This document shows, piece by piece, positions 46,472 through 59,375 of a stretch of DNA of 64,000 bases. The notes below the pieces were generated by a model. That model saw only the letters and a program-made list of their open reading frames with translations. It was not told the DNA's origin and did not search any database. A program made the position numbers and the translations under genes. Positions within the stretch are counted from its first letter, which is position 1, and the number at the start of each line of letters is the position of its first letter. This DNA comes from Acanthaster planci (lineage: Eukaryota > Echinodermata > Asteroidea > Valvatida > Acanthasteridae), in contig NW_019091546.1 of assembly GCF_001949145.1 (NCBI RefSeq), positions 370,795 through 434,794 on the forward strand, given 5' to 3'.

Positions 46472-49400
46472 CTGAAAAAGTGAAAGAGTTAAACAGTTAA
46501 AACTTCAGGTCAGCTTTTGTTTGATTTACAAACAATTCAGACGGGATCAGATATGACACAGCTTAAACGATAATATTTGGAGGAATGCTGTGATGTAATA
46601 CTCTCATGTGCTTCTGGTGGGGGGGGGGTAGAGAAATACGAAGCCTAGATATGTGAGGGAGATGGGCATAACTGGAAGTGCATGGGCGTTGTTGGCCTAT
46701 TTGAAATGGGCTGGGGCGCTGTTACATCAGCCTTAGATAAATATTATATTTTCCAGTCCTTGCGTGCATAGCATTCCTTTTGGTCCAGCATTGTGACACA
46801 TTCTCCCTTATAAACGTGCGTGTGTCGTCGTTGCGGCAGGGGTCTACTCTGTACGAGGGCCGTATCCTCTGCTGCCGCTCTCCAGCAATCCACCGATCAT
46901 CAGCGGCTCTTATGGCCCACGCCCAAAGGGCCATGTTCCGGTCAACACAAGCCAAGATCAAGTCGCCTCAGGCCTGAGCTCCCGCTTGACTTTCTGTGAG
47001 GCCCGCTCAAGACCGAGATCTGCCGCTGACCACCATCCTTCAAGACCATGATGGTCAACCTGATTACCATCTCCCCCTGGGACCCAAGACTGGCCGTGGT
47101 GACTGTACCAGGCTCGCATCACAAGGATCACAACGCCCCTCTACACATTTCAGTTGGATACCGATATCCCTTTTATTACTCGATGCATTATGATTGTCCT
47201 TTGTAAATAAATTACGCTGCGTTTCGCTGCGTTTTCTGGTTTTCGAAAGATCAATTTAATTTTGATTAAGTTAACTTTTGTCTCCGCTGTCCTTCCTTTG
47301 CGAGGTCTGTTTTTGGAAAATTCCTGTTTTGAAGTAATCAACGTTGGTGCAAAAATAATATCTGACTTTGTAACAAGTGCCACCATCAAATTTGCCAACG
47401 GACTGTCGGTAAACAGCATGATTATGGTAGTCTGGTTCGGCGATGTGACACTTATGTGGCCCTCTTACGCCATTTTCCCGACAACACCAAGATTTTGCCG
47501 ACAAAATCCGGCTAATGGGGTATCACCCTAACTGAACGTGGCAACTATTTGCTTTGCTACAAGTTGATATGAGGTAGTCACGCAGCAACTTCACCTTTTT
47601 CAACAGTTAAAATGCAAGTATCTCGAGACCACAATGACATATAATTCTGGATCGCACGTTATTTATAGAGGAATTTACAGTCTTCAGTCAGTAACGGGCT
47701 TGTTTTACTTGTAATATCACAACAAGTTGCCCTTTCCATTTAAACTCAACAAATTTTTGGTAAAAATCAATGGAAGGGTGCGGTAAAATGCCAATTCTGT
47801 GCTTTGTGCCCAAGAAAACCAGGCTGTAACTTTCGAAGCGTTTGTTACTTCTGCTTGGATCAAGCTTTTAGAGTCTAAACTTGCTCGTTATATTCATGTA
47901 AAAATTATGGCAATTGGTCAATATTAACCGATTGCTCTAGCCAGGAGAAGCGTATTTGCACCAATAGACATAGTGGTTTTAAAAGTGAAATCCCGGTGCG
48001 CGCGGTCAACGTTCGCTGTGAGCCTCAACGACGCAGCGGGCATGCAACTCTACTAAATTTAGAGGATCACATATCGCTGAAAATTTGAGGAGCTTAACAC
48101 GGTATGCAGGATAACAGAAACCATCTTCACATTTTCTATACAACATGCACTGATCAGTGTTATATGAATTGAACTGATCTATTCAATATTTGTTCGGAAA
48201 GGTCTTTATGGCCTTGGTCGCGTACTAGGCCATGTAAATTTAGCCTACGTGTTGAATTCCAGCCCTGGAGGGACAAGCTATTTAGTGTTGAGGGAAGAAA
48301 AAGTTGTCCTTTATACAAATTGAAACTGTTGAGTGCAAAATATTTCAAAACATCTTCCCGGAATAACGAATTAAGACTTCAGACTTGACAGGTGAACTAC
48401 CCAGAGGTTTTTTTTAATTTTTTGGGGAGGGGGGCTGATGGCAATTTGGGGATAAAGAAATTTATCAGATTTAGTGAAGCTTAGCAAGCTAATGCGTGAT
48501 TAAAAAGAAACTGATTACCACAATTAAAATTTTCGTGTTTCATTTTCCATTTATTACAGAACTTCATGGCCAACAAAACCTAATGCAGCAAAGAAAAGGG
48601 GCTACCTTGCAATTGCTACAGGCCCGATAAGACTGGCCAAGGAAGTGCCTACAACGTGAGGCAAACGAGAATCATCGTCTCCAATGGAATTGTTGGCATT
48701 AAATGTTCTTGAAGAAAAACCGGAGAAGAGATTGTTATTTCTGAAAGTACATTACAAAGGTTGGCCATCAAAATATGACGAGCGGCGAGAAGCAACTGAC
48801 GTAATTGATATGCCACATCATATGGTGGTAACCACTGATGAAATAAATGACTAATTAAAAGTTAGATGTTGCTGTTGCATTCAGAGAGATTTGTGTGGTC
48901 ATCAAAAACAGACTCGGCTGTAAACATTGTTATTGGAATTCCTAAGGAAGCATTTACAGTTTTCAGTTACTGTAATGCTCTGTATAAAAACCATCCATAC
49001 TCCATTTTCAAGTCATCGCGACTTTGAACCCCTACATTCATTCACTGAAGCTTTCAGCTGAGAATTGAATTTATTTGTCGTAATGGTAAAGATATGATCG
49101 GGGTGAACTTTTGAATTGTACACTAACTTTTTCAACTTACCTGTCGTAATTGAATTTTGCGACCTCTTGTTTGATCTCTATGGGTGTACAAATTTTTATT
49201 GATATCGTAACATTCTCCTCATGTTTCATTATGTACAAAGCTATTCTGGGGAGACTTGTCACACAGTCAAAAATGCTGTCTGCAAAGAATTAAGAAACAA
49301 AGGACAGATGCTGGTGAAACAACGTGTAGAGGCTCATTTCCATACGTATGTTTTTGGGGCACATGGCGTACAAGATACGCTCGTGCGTTTCACTTTCAAG

Positions 49401-52400
49401 GGTGCAAAAACAACGCCCTTAACATGACGCACGTGTGCGTTGCCTTCGACCGTCAAAATCACTGCGGACGGATTCGCAACGCTTGGTGCAAGTGTTGACG
49501 CGTACGTGGAAAGGAGCCGTATGCAGTTTGTGTAAGGGGTACTCTACCCTTGTGAACATCCAGATAACAACCAGGACATAATAGGAAGACATGAATTTGG
49601 CAATTGAATGTAAAAGGAAGATGTAGTACATGTACACGGTGAGTGTAACATGTAGCTCATGTCGAGTCAACGACATAACAGAAGAACATGCCATGTTAAT
49701 TGACCTGTGTGAGTTGTCTGCTTCAAGTTAATTTTGGCTTTAGATCTTCAGAACATTATCTGACCTCGAAATGAAAGTAACTCTCATTGATCTTGAGACA
49801 GTTTCCAACATTTCAATATAAGGCTGTTTGTTAAAGATGTTCAGGTTGAATTTAAAACAAAGAATGTGGTACATATAGGCCTAGGCCCTACATGTTGTTA
49901 ACATCAACCTGTCGCAACAAAAGTACAGGAACGTGCAATGCAGTTCGGGTATAATTGAACTTTTTACGAAACAACATCTTGCTAATTTTTTGTCGTATTA
50001 ATCCTACTTAACATAGGACAAATAATGATGCTTTAAAAGTTGAAAGTGCCAATTCATGAATACAACACACTCTTCCAAGGAATTACAAACACTTATGGTG
50101 AAACAACATTGTGCAATTTCTACATTGTATTGACTTGGGATGTAACATTAGACAATTTAGAATGGAAGACATATCTGAAAATACAAAAAGGATTGAATTT
50201 GTTTGCTAGAATATTTGAATTTGTTTGCTAGAATATTTGAATTTGTTTGCTAGAATATTTGAAATATTGAAAATGTATGTTTGTATTGCAAACGTTTGTA
50301 ATTAAAAGCAAGCTGTTACAAACAGACACGTTGTTTATCAGGCCCCATGAGAGCAAAAATGTCTCAGACCTTTTTTTCTTTTTCTTTTAAGCCATCGAAT
50401 GCTGAAATTGATAAGTAACTACTCATGTTTGCTTGCCATACCATGTCTTTTTGAAGCTGTTATTTTACATCAAATTTTAATCTTTTTATATGTATTTAGC
50501 TCTTCAGATTTGTTTTTGTCTTATTTGCAACCTTTTTAAAATGTGTCGTGGTGGCACATCCCACAAGATTTTAATTTCCGATTTGCAATTTTTTTTACCC
50601 CTTGCTGACTGGGACCTTTTAAGTGAAACTTACAATAAATATTTTCAAACTGCTTAATCATTTTGAAATTGTTAATCTACTGTTGATCATTGGTGGTGTG
50701 CCATAAAATCAAACATGTTGCTGTTACTAACAAATCCCACTTTCACCCAAGTGTTTTCATTATCACTTGTGATTTGTAATACTCAACCAGTGCTTTAAAT
50801 ATATGGGGGGGGGTTGAAATTGCTGAATACGTTGAATTCGGATGGGGCGGATGTTTTTGGTACCTTTTTTTGGTTTCAAAAGATTCCACTCTGGAACGTC
50901 AAGCTTTGAGAGCTTTGTTTATTATTTCGCTTCATACTGAAATGCTGATGAGGCAGATGCACAGTTTGTAGTCGGTGCCTGTGATCATTGTGTGCACCTC
51001 TGCATATCACTGAACCCCTGTGATGTGGGACAGTTCGTCCCAGGCATGCAAGGTGCCTGTGATCATTGTGTGCACCTCTGCATATCACTGAACCCCTGTG
51101 ATGTGGGACAGTTCGTCCCAGGCATGCAAGGTGCCTGTGATCATTGTGTGCACCTCTGAATATCACTGAACCCCTGTGATGTGGGACAGTTCGTCCCAGG
51201 CATGCAAGGTGCCTGTGATCATTGTGTGCACCTCTGAATATCACTGAACCCCTGTGATGTGGGACAGTTAGTCCCAGGCAGCAAGATGTCTATCTCATCA
51301 AGGTTGGAGCTGTGTTCACGTGGTCCATTTGGTTTGTGCGTATGAAAGTGTTTGTGCCCACTCATCAAGGGCCTGGGCTCTTCGACTGTTTTGGGCAATC
51401 AAGGATAGGAAACCAAACATTTTCCCCTTTTGTGTGCATAAGGACTCCACATTTATCAATTGAATCGTGTGTGCTTTTGTCGTTGTCGAAAAATGTGAAT
51501 TGATTCGGGATTTCTCAGTTTTATAAGCTGGGTGTCAAGATGTCAAGTTAAGATCTTGCGGCCCCAATGATTTTAGTGTAACAAATTTGGGGTTAAAATA
51601 CCTTACATAAGGTCGTGTGTGTCGTACCTAGTATATATGGAATCACAGCCAACACACTCCATAAAAATCCTGCTCTGACGGCACATTCTTCAAACAGGAC
51701 TACTGAAGATGGGACTAATTGTCGTGCTTGAGTCGTCTGTGGAATAGGTCTTTTGTAACAGAATGTAATAAATCTACTGTTATTATTAAGCAACTCATTG
51801 CTACGTGCACCGGAGACCAAAGGCTTTGAAATGTCGTCAGAGTTGGTTTCGTTCAAAATGAAGCTTGTTAATCCAACATAATCAACGTTTGGGCTGCTTA
51901 CTAAAAACTGATTGTTGTCTCTACAAGGCTAGGCCTGCACGCAGAAGGGTGGTTCGTACTATATTGTGTTCAGTCAAGGGTAGAAAAAACATTACGTTCA
52001 TCGGAACGACTCGTCCTGGGCATTGCCAAATGTTAAATTAGTCATGAATACATTTATGCTGTCCATAAATAAGATAATAAATTGTTGAAAGGGACCGCCA
52101 TATGGGAAACCTGTTGTGCCAAAAGGACCCATCAAAATGCACGGCTGAAGCTGCTGTGCGCAGATAACCTTGAATTGCCCTACCTCTGTAGAGAGCTACT
52201 CACGTACATTAAACACACATCAAAATCACCCAAGGGCAGGAAAACCATTAACTTCATCCGAATAACTCGCCTCATGTTAAATGAGGCATGAATAAACTGA
52301 TGCTGTCCACAATAAGATAATAAATTGTTGAGTAGGACTGCAGGACTGCCTCTGCGGCAGTTCGGGTGCGGTTGCCTTCGCGTTCGCAGCCCTCTGCCAT

Positions 52401-53359
52401 TATCTTTGTTTATTTTTGGTTTCTTAAGATGGTATATTCCTCCCAGAAGACCTTGTTGGAAAGACATTTTTATGCGCACTATACCTTTGACCATGAATGA
52501 ATACTATGCACTTCAACACAAGTTCTTCTGTATATTCCATGTGTCATTTATGAGGATTGTGTCGCTCCAGTGTACAACGCCATATTACACAAGCCAATAA
52601 ACGAAACACAAAATCACACCTCAAAAATCCAGCCTTTAAATCTTGAAAAAATTGAACGAATTTTGCTGGAGCTTACCATACACATAAAGAAATATTAAAC
52701 CGGATTTAGGCTTCTTGGTAACCCAACAGTACGGAGCAAAACTACGATGAATGGCACGGACAAATTATAGTTAGCCTCTCTACAAAATGTTACGCGACAA
52801 AAGGCGAGGCCATTGCATGTGTCAGGGTCACAAAATGACAGTAGTTGTGTATTCGTGTCATAATGGATGTCAATGTTGCCGTTGGGGGATTTCACATTAG
52901 CGCCGTTTGCGCATATCCGCATCGAAACCGAGGCTCTCTGTGTCGAACCTCGTCGGGCGCGCCGGCAGAGTCGACACAGTACATGCAGCTTCAGTTTAAA
53001 CCACGCACACTGCGCATGCAGATACACGTCCATCGCAGGTACGTTAGTTCGCGGTAAATTGCCGTTATTTTTTCTTTTGATTTGACGTGCCGAGTCATCC
53101 TGACTCTTCCACAAAAATGTGCAGCCTGAAAAGTCATAACATACCTTTATGTATTTTGTGTGTTGACTCCTTACTTTCAATCGTCTGATCGTATTAAGAA
53201 TTGAAGCTGACACATACAGCCTCGTTTTCAAACGCAGAAGTGCGCGGATCGACTCTAAAAGCGTCGTATTGGGATCCCTCTATTCAGCGCCTTGCTCGAG
53301 CTATTATTATGAATGAAATGGTTCTACAAAAAGCCAAATGCACGTTGATATAAACTTAC
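46472..53359 (-). other. Lectin unit 3 intron 1
   Basis: This 6.9-kb intron includes a block shared with unit 1 up to 46720, inserted DNA of unknown type at 46725-47400, more shared sequence at 47400-47535, a 78-bp satellite (50974-51285) and shared sequence near 51788-52110. The minus open frame of 178 codons at 52695-53231 has no recognisable family and starts at TTG, so I do not call it a gene. 47540-50870 shows nothing recognisable. Confidence 0.5.
50974..51285. repeat. 78-bp satellite, four copies
   Basis: Four nearly identical 78-bp units start at 50974, 51052, 51130 and 51208, each beginning ggtgcctgtgatcattgtgt and containing gggacagttcgtcccaggca. Because 78 is a multiple of three, a minus-strand frame stays open across the array and reads a 26-residue repeat. 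That is a consequence of the period rather than evidence of a gene. Confidence 0.92.
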
Positions 53360-53684
53360 CAGAGGTGTTCCTGGAGTTTATGGTTAGCCAGATGAGAGAT
53401 GGGACATCGGGTGCAAAAGCGTTCTTGAAGATGTCGTCTACAAACTTCGACATAAACAGCAGTTCGTTAAAACTTGTAACCGTCGCCAGGGATGCAATTC
53501 GAGCAGGACGGCTGAAATGCTGACAATATTCGACTGCGTCTCTGTACGATAAGGATGCTTCAAAATACCTGTAGCAGTTGCTTTGACTCTCAGTCCATTG
53601 GAATGGGCACGGTGTACATACTGCTTGAATGGAATCAATCGAAGTCTGTAGGTAGACAATCGCCAGAATCACCCAGAGGGCCAT
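53360..53684 (-). CDS. Lectin unit 3 exon 1: signal peptide and CTLD first half
   Basis: 325 nt from ATG (53684-53682) to a gtaagt donor, ending in phase 1. It encodes a signal peptide (MALWVILAIVYLQTS, cleavage near IQA), CTPCPFQWTESQSNCYRYF, DAVEYCQHFSRPARIASLAT, SFNELLFMSKF and DVPSLIWLTINSRNTSG. The C-P-x-Q-W and C-Y hairpin, the Y-C of the first helix and the L-A-T and I-W-L strands are hallmarks of the first half of a long-form C-type lectin domain. An N-glycosylation site (NTS) lies at the exon end. Confidence 0.9.
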
Positions 53685-53906
53685 TGTGCAGTAGCAGCGT
53701 ATAAATCTTGGCAACTAAACTCACCACTAGCCAATAACTGCACGCCGCACTTGGAACAACTCAGGCAAATGTTGACTGGCTTTCCCAGTCAACTTTCAGA
53801 ACACTGACTAGGAACGCAATATCTGAAGTCTCAAGTTCACCAATGTTTATTCTGTTTATGCTTCGTCTATTATTGACGTTACTGTGATTACAGTTCACGT
53901 GCATTT

Positions 53907-53913
53907 TACGTCA
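53907..53913. promoter_or_regulatory. CRE-like motif upstream of lectin unit 3
   Basis: A TACGTCA about 223 bases upstream of the start codon, embedded in sequence conserved with units 1 and 4 (followed by c-c-agacgg and tttcct). A proximal promoter element is inferred. Confidence 0.35.
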
Positions 53914-55314
53914 CACAGACGGGTTTCCTACCCTTCTCAAAGGGCCCTAGCCCCTTGATCGCGTGGGTAAACGTCTGTATCTGCTCTCGCTTTGTTCTGC
54001 TTCATAAACCTCTTGCGGCCAAGTACACAGCGATGTATTTTACAGCGGCGACCTGATGAAAGTACTTCAGGGCCTCTCATGTATGACAAGTCTCACACTA
54101 CGGACACCACAAGCATACAATGATAACATTTACTAACTTTTCGGAAAGGGGTAGGGCACTTTGAAAGAAGCCACGCAACAAGTTCACCGAGGGCGTATAT
54201 ATCTACATATTGTTGCGCTCCCAACAAACTGTTCCCCTATATGCATGTAGATTATAGCGTACACGCTATCACACACACCACTTACCCCACAGCAAGCGCG
54301 CAATGATCATCTAGATTACACGCATTGTACACGGCGCATTGCACACCCCGCGCGACCCGGTTGCACTACATGCTGCGACATGCCCTTGAAGTGCAAGTCC
54401 GTAGCACATTTCCAACTTCGTCATTTTCCCCCAAATCCTTTCTCGGAGTCGATCCTACTCTCAGTCACACATATGACCCGTACATTCGACCCACACAGAC
54501 CCCCAACTCATATCGTATGTGTCCCGCCAAACCACACGCCGAAAGCCTGTGTCCGGGGATAGGGGATGGTGGTTTTGTGGGGGGGATAACTTGGCCAGCC
54601 AAAATTTGAAAAGTGCAGGGTGATACATACACCAAGTAACAGTTTAAATAATGGGGGCAATGTTTATGATTCAGATGTTCATCTTCTATATAATATTCAG
54701 GCAGAACTGTACATTATAACGGCATACCTACGGCTTTCTTATCGTTCTGCCATTTAAGTGCTATCGAATAGGCTACATTTTGGTTGTTTGGAAGTCCGAA
54801 AAATACTGCATAATTCGCCTGAATGTTTTTCTGACAGTGGAGGCGTGATTGAAGGGCCCCTCCCGAGTCAAAAGCTGGGGATGTATACTCCAACCCCTCC
54901 ATCCATTGCTTCAGGTTTGAAAGATTTATATAAAAAAAGATTCATTACCTGTCGTTTTGAAGGATGTTGAGGGTCTGTACAGATTACACGACCCTTAAGA
55001 ATATAAAGCTGTCGAGGAAAACAATAATTTGAAAGGCAAATTTCACCTAAAACAACCCAAAGCAGATTACAACAAAAATAAATATACCGCTTTCTTCTAC
55101 AAAAAAAAATATTGGCTAAGCCCTTTCGGAACGTGTGCTTGCTCATCAATATTTTGCCCCTTTCATGGTTAGACGGTAAATCTATTGATTTTTCACATCA
55201 TTGATATATATATTGACCTAAGGCTTGTAGATGACTGACGCTGATTGTTTCCATGGCTTAATGGCTACCCTGGAACAGCATGCTTTTGTCGACAGAGGCT
55301 AGCCACATGTCCTT

Positions 55315-55425
55315 ATTGGGAGCGACAACAGCACATTTTTATTGGCAGAGGCAAACCGCTTGTGTTCATTGGCCGAGATGAACCGCATGTTTTTATTGGC
55401 AGAGACAAACCGCTTGTCTTTATTA
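55315..55425. repeat. 27-bp minisatellite, about four copies
   Basis: Diverged copies of attggcagagacaaaccgct plus a T/G-rich tail occur at a 26-27 bp period. The plus strand reads a nine-residue repeat of the type FIGRxxPxV. No known protein family is recognised. Confidence 0.75.
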
Positions 55426-57995
55426 CCAGATTACGAAGAACGTTTGCCTCAAGGAACTGGTTCATCCTGTCATATCATGAATCTTATTGACACTGTGAGA
55501 GTGCCTTTGGGCGGAAAAGGCGTGCTGCTCTATTTCATCTCTTATGTGCGTTTTGAGCAAAATCCTAGAGATTTTTATTCATTCCCTCCTACTTATTACG
55601 AGATTGCAAAAATGGTGACAGATGATGGTATCATTCGTCTTTTTATGTTGAAGCCCCTGTATGCGAAATAGTCATGCTCCACCTCAACCTAATTGGTCAA
55701 GTATCATGAAACCTTTCGGTGTGAATTCATAGATCAGGTGGTTAGGAGCCCGTCATTTTCAAATTCGGGCGTGAGTATGAGCCGTGATGAAGGCGCACTG
55801 TTGTAGCTAACTTTAATTTTACAAGGTAGGCTTGCTTTTTTTTTTTAAAACAGACCTGCATTGGGGTTTGATTTAAACGCCAAAGCAACCCTTTACAATA
55901 ATAGGCTTGGCAATAGACTGCGTGACTTTACACCTTTCTGTATAATACTCGACGTACAGTATCAGTAGACCATAGTGAATTGTGTTGATACTTCATGGAA
56001 AGGGTTTTTTTAAACAGCTTGAAGGCAGGCTTGAATTCGTACTAGAAACCATATCAATTCAGTCCATTATCGTTAGTGTCATGCCCGGTTTTAAACTTAT
56101 GCACCTGAGGCCACTCATGTTAATCTAGGGCGTAGAGACATTTCTTGATTTACAATAGAAGTAAGCACAGTTGTACAATATCCATGATGTTCCAAATTAA
56201 AAACTTCACCAAGGTGCTGTAAAACGTTTCTCATTACAAGCGGATAATATCCTTATTGCATGTTCATAAGCTGTACAACCAAGGCGTTGGACATGCACTT
56301 AGTTTTAATACAATTTTAATACAATCTATTCAGGTATGCCTAAGATCATCGTGGTATACACACTCTATAGCCCCTATACTGTAGGCTGCAAGGTTTTAAT
56401 AAGATGTGTTTTCTGGGTGGAGACTTGTTGATACTAATGTGTGATTGGTGTACAACATTTTTGATTGATATTGTACCGAATTCATATTTGCTTTTTTCAT
56501 AACTACCAGAACAGCTTGTATAAATAAATATAGACCAGGAAGAAACGAACTCTTGGCTTAATTTTTAATTTTTTTGGTAAACAATTGAATCGTTATCTGT
56601 CATAGACTAATTAAGTGTCATTCGTAATAGGTGCGTTTTATGTGACACAACATGGTATTTAAAGAAATAAATTGATCGTGTCATGCTTTATATTGCGAGC
56701 GATTCGTCATTGGGATAATGCTGTTATGATAATTAGTCTTTATTCAGATAAATAGGTAGTTAGAGGACTACCAATCAATCCCATCCGTCAGTTGATTGAT
56801 CAATTCTTCTATTGGTGAGTTGATTGGCCAGTCGACTGACAAATCGGTTCAACCATCGATTTATTGAGCTATTGAAAACTGTTTAAGTTATTCATTGCTT
56901 TACTGATTGGTTCAGTTGCTAGACCGATTGGTTAAATGATATTTAGCTATCAACTGCAGTATAGTACCAATTGCTTAGGAATATCATTATATAACATGCT
57001 TGAATTAACTACTACCCCACAAGAATAGAACGCAAATACAGAAATAACACCAGTTGCATTTAAAATTTACACAGAGGCACAACATTAATTGAATGTCAAG
57101 ATTCTATTCACCAATCCAGTCGTACCCTAACACAAAAGGGCGAACATTTCAAAGAATACTAGAAGAAATTACATCAATTTGAATTCTTTCTAAAGTAATA
57201 ACACTACTTTGGTAGCGTCTTACTATTTAAAAAAATTCCATTGATCAATCCAATCTTAGTAATGTACAAAAGGGCAAGCATTTCAAAGAATATTTTGGAA
57301 AATAACATCATTCAAATTATATGTTGAGGACACTAACTGGGTACATCATACTTATTCAAAGATTACATTCATTAATCCAATTGTAGCATTATGAGAAAAG
57401 GCTTATATTGCAAAGAATACTTTAAGAAATATCATCAACTTAGTTTCAAGTAAGGACACTAACTAGGTACTTAATACCAATGAAAAAATTCTTTTCATAA
57501 ATCTTATTGCAATATTATACAAAGAGAAGGATTTGACCGTCAAATACCTCCCGTGTTCTGAAAGAAAAAAATTGTTCGTGCTCACCTCAGTAACGGGAAG
57601 TCCGTGAAATGCATTCATCTTGACACCATCAAATGTCACAGGACATTCGTGATTTTTCGAAAAGCTTTATTTCTCGTTGAGCCGTAATCCCACTTGTGGG
57701 CTTTTCTTTACTTCATTTTTAAAAAGTGCATCAATAGTTCTCCACTTCATTACTACCTCAACACCAAAGGGCAAAGAATATCAAACTAACTTCTTCCAAT
57801 TTGTTGAGAGTCAAAATCTTCTAAATTGTATTATAAATTAAACAATGTAATATTATTACAACAAATTATTAGCCTATTTATGGTATGTACAATCATTTCA
57901 TTTTGAATGCATTTATGTATCAATTTCTTCAATTTTAAACCATAAACAGTGCTTTAGACTCCTATTTCCTTTCTTTTTTGATTGATTAAGTCCTA

Positions 57996-58001
57996 TTTAT
58001 T
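57996..58001 (-). terminator. Putative poly(A) signal of lectin unit 4
   Basis: An AATAAA on the minus strand lies about 71 bases after the unit 4 stop codon. The spacing is plausible for a short 3' UTR. No equivalent was found so close to the stops of units 1 and 3. Confidence 0.4.
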
Positions 58002-58071
58002 TTTCCCCCTTAAGTATTAACATGACACGTTGCAATTATGTCAGATATAGATACATGTAAGTATTATCACA

Positions 58072-58229
58072 TCACATCTGACAAACAAATGGGTGTTCCT
58101 GCTGCTCTAAGCAAGACCTGGTCGTTGATGATCCATCAGTAGCTGGTGCTGTGTCATAAAAAGTGTCGCTATTCTCGTCATTGATCGTGAAATCGCGTTG
58201 AGTGTCTTCAGTAGCTCGCAAGCAAAGAC
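58072..58229 (-). CDS. Lectin unit 4 exon 4: C-type lectin C-terminal end
   Basis: The acceptor cacacattctag precedes 158 nt in phase 1, encoding GLCLRATEDTQRDFTINDEN, a Thr/Ser-rich stretch and CLEQQEHPFVCQM then TGA. The last and penultimate conserved cysteines are present. The first inner-pair cysteine is a Tyr, but an extra Cys occurs near the exon start (GLCLR). Confidence 0.83.
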
Positions 58230-59333
58230 CTAGAATGTGTGTAATTATAGCAGGGAATGCAAATACTAGACACGTCAGCTAGCTGTAACAATATTCTACA
58301 TTGGAGTGTCTGGATTCTTCCAGAATATACCTGCAGACTTAACGTTTGACAAAGTCTCTCACTGAGCAAGATCCTTATAGACAGAATGACCGATTCTTTC
58401 TGAGGCAGATCGAGGAATGTTTTCCGGTGGATGATCAGGCCGGAGATTTTATTTATAATGTCTCATTTTTTTGCAGACAAGTGGAATGATGATGAAACAT
58501 TACATAACAACCATTGTTTATAATGGAGTAAGTGCACTTACTTTAGTCAATTCTACTAATTTTCCTATGTTTAGAACCTTCTTTTAGAGGGGGGGTTCGA
58601 TCCCCTAAAACTAAGTGGAAAGAAGCCATTACAACGGTGTGATGTTTCTCAATCAATTACCTGTTACATTGGACAAAGAATGACTAATTTCACCTTATTC
58701 ACAATCGGCCATATTAAATTGAAAATGCGGATAATCCTTTTTTACTTTGAGAAATTAAAAAAATTAAAATTAAATGGTAGCAATAAGATAAAAGTGTATT
58801 ACAGATACGTTTCAATTACAGTGATGAATAGTTTAAATAGTGACGAATCATATCTAAATGTTTTGAAGAGCCGCCCCCCCAAAAAAAACGATGCATGGAA
58901 CCCAAATAGTCTGGCACCACCCTTTTTGACAGGGTACACGGGATAAAGTGGAAATTCAGTTAATAAAAACGATCAGAAATGGCTTCTTAGTGAATAAGGT
59001 CTATTGATAATTTCTGCAAAGTCCAGATTCACAGAATGTGTCAAATTTCAAGCGGGAGTTTTGGTGAGTACAATTTTCAATGGTGCACATTATGACACAC
59101 GTCTCGATGGGTATGATCAAGTAGAAAACAAGGATGGTAGAAAGTTTGGAGGCCACCATTTGTACCCTCCCTTAAATGTGAATTATTTATGCGGTCAGTG
59201 TGCGGTCAGTTTACGTTTCCTAAACCCCCCCCAAAAATTAAAAATTCAACTCAACTGAGGTCACTTAATAACAGACTAATAACACTTAATCTCAATAAAT
59301 CTGAATGAAACTATGAAATGGAAACACACTCAC
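58230..59333 (-). other. Lectin unit 4 intron 3
   Basis: This 1.1-kb intron shares a collinear block with intron 3 of unit 3. The plus-strand open frame at 59004-59258 has a relative at 42018-42233. I treat it as shared intron sequence rather than a gene. Confidence 0.6.
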
Positions 59334-59375
59334 CGATAGTTATATGACCCCTGTTTGCAATGTCCACCAATTTTC
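59334..59375 (-). CDS. Lectin unit 4 exon 3: 42-nt microexon
   Basis: The acceptor gtaatttcag, 42 exon bases and gtgagtgtg donor. It encodes KLVDIANRGHITI with split glycine codons. The conserved pattern across the three copies is K-L-V-x-I-A-x-x-x-x-x-T-I. Confidence 0.83.

Larger units (their letters stand above)
40423..53684 (-). other. Lectin unit 3 gene span (four intact exons)
   Basis: Exons at 53360-53684, 45728-46471, 42922-42963 and 40423-40580 join in phase 1 throughout and give 1269 coding bases, 422 residues, without a stop. The product would be a secreted protein with a signal peptide (about residues 1-21), a CTLD first half (to about 108), a laminin-G/pentraxin-like domain (about 150-355), a linker and the CTLD end. 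The large span comes from insertions: a transposon in intron 2, a fold-back element in intron 3 and a satellite in intron 1. Exon 4 has lost both inner-pair cysteines but keeps the terminal PFIC. Secretion and glycan binding are inferred from domain families. The specific ligand is unknown, and no EPN, QPD or WND sugar motif is visible. Confidence 0.85.
53685..58071. other. Upstream flank of unit 3 and 3' flank of unit 4
   Basis: 53685-53960 is the conserved upstream region with a TACGTCA motif at 53907-53913. 55315-55425 is a 27-bp tandem repeat. 56760-56960 has ATTGATTGG-type simple sequence found near the other units. 57990-58071 should be the unit 4 3' UTR. No gene is recognised in the remainder; the open frames at 55245-55490 and 55342-55671 are driven by the tandem repeat. 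Confidence 0.5.

Noticed and set aside
50876-51244. 26-residue repeat protein on the minus strand
   Set aside because: The frame follows from a 78-bp satellite period divisible by three; there is no start context or conserved flank.
50974-51285. CRISPR array
   Set aside because: The units are contiguous 78-bp copies without unique spacers, and the genome is eukaryotic.
52695-53231. 178-codon minus-strand open frame in intron 1 of unit 3
   Set aside because: It begins at TTG, has no recognisable domain and no counterpart in the paralogous introns. I could not support it as a gene.
53685-53714. Upstream TTG-initiated extension of lectin exon 1 (PRFIRCYCT)
   Set aside because: The ATG ten codons downstream starts a proper signal peptide in all copies. 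TTG initiation is not expected in an animal gene.
55245-55671. Repeat-containing open frames with FIGR-type nonamers
   Set aside because: They are driven by a 27-bp minisatellite, and the two overlapping frames look equally open; no family is recognised.
58583-58604. ggttcgatcccc resembling a tRNA B box, possible tRNA or SINE
   Set aside because: There is a small T-arm-like stem but no A box, anticodon stem or acceptor pairing upstream.
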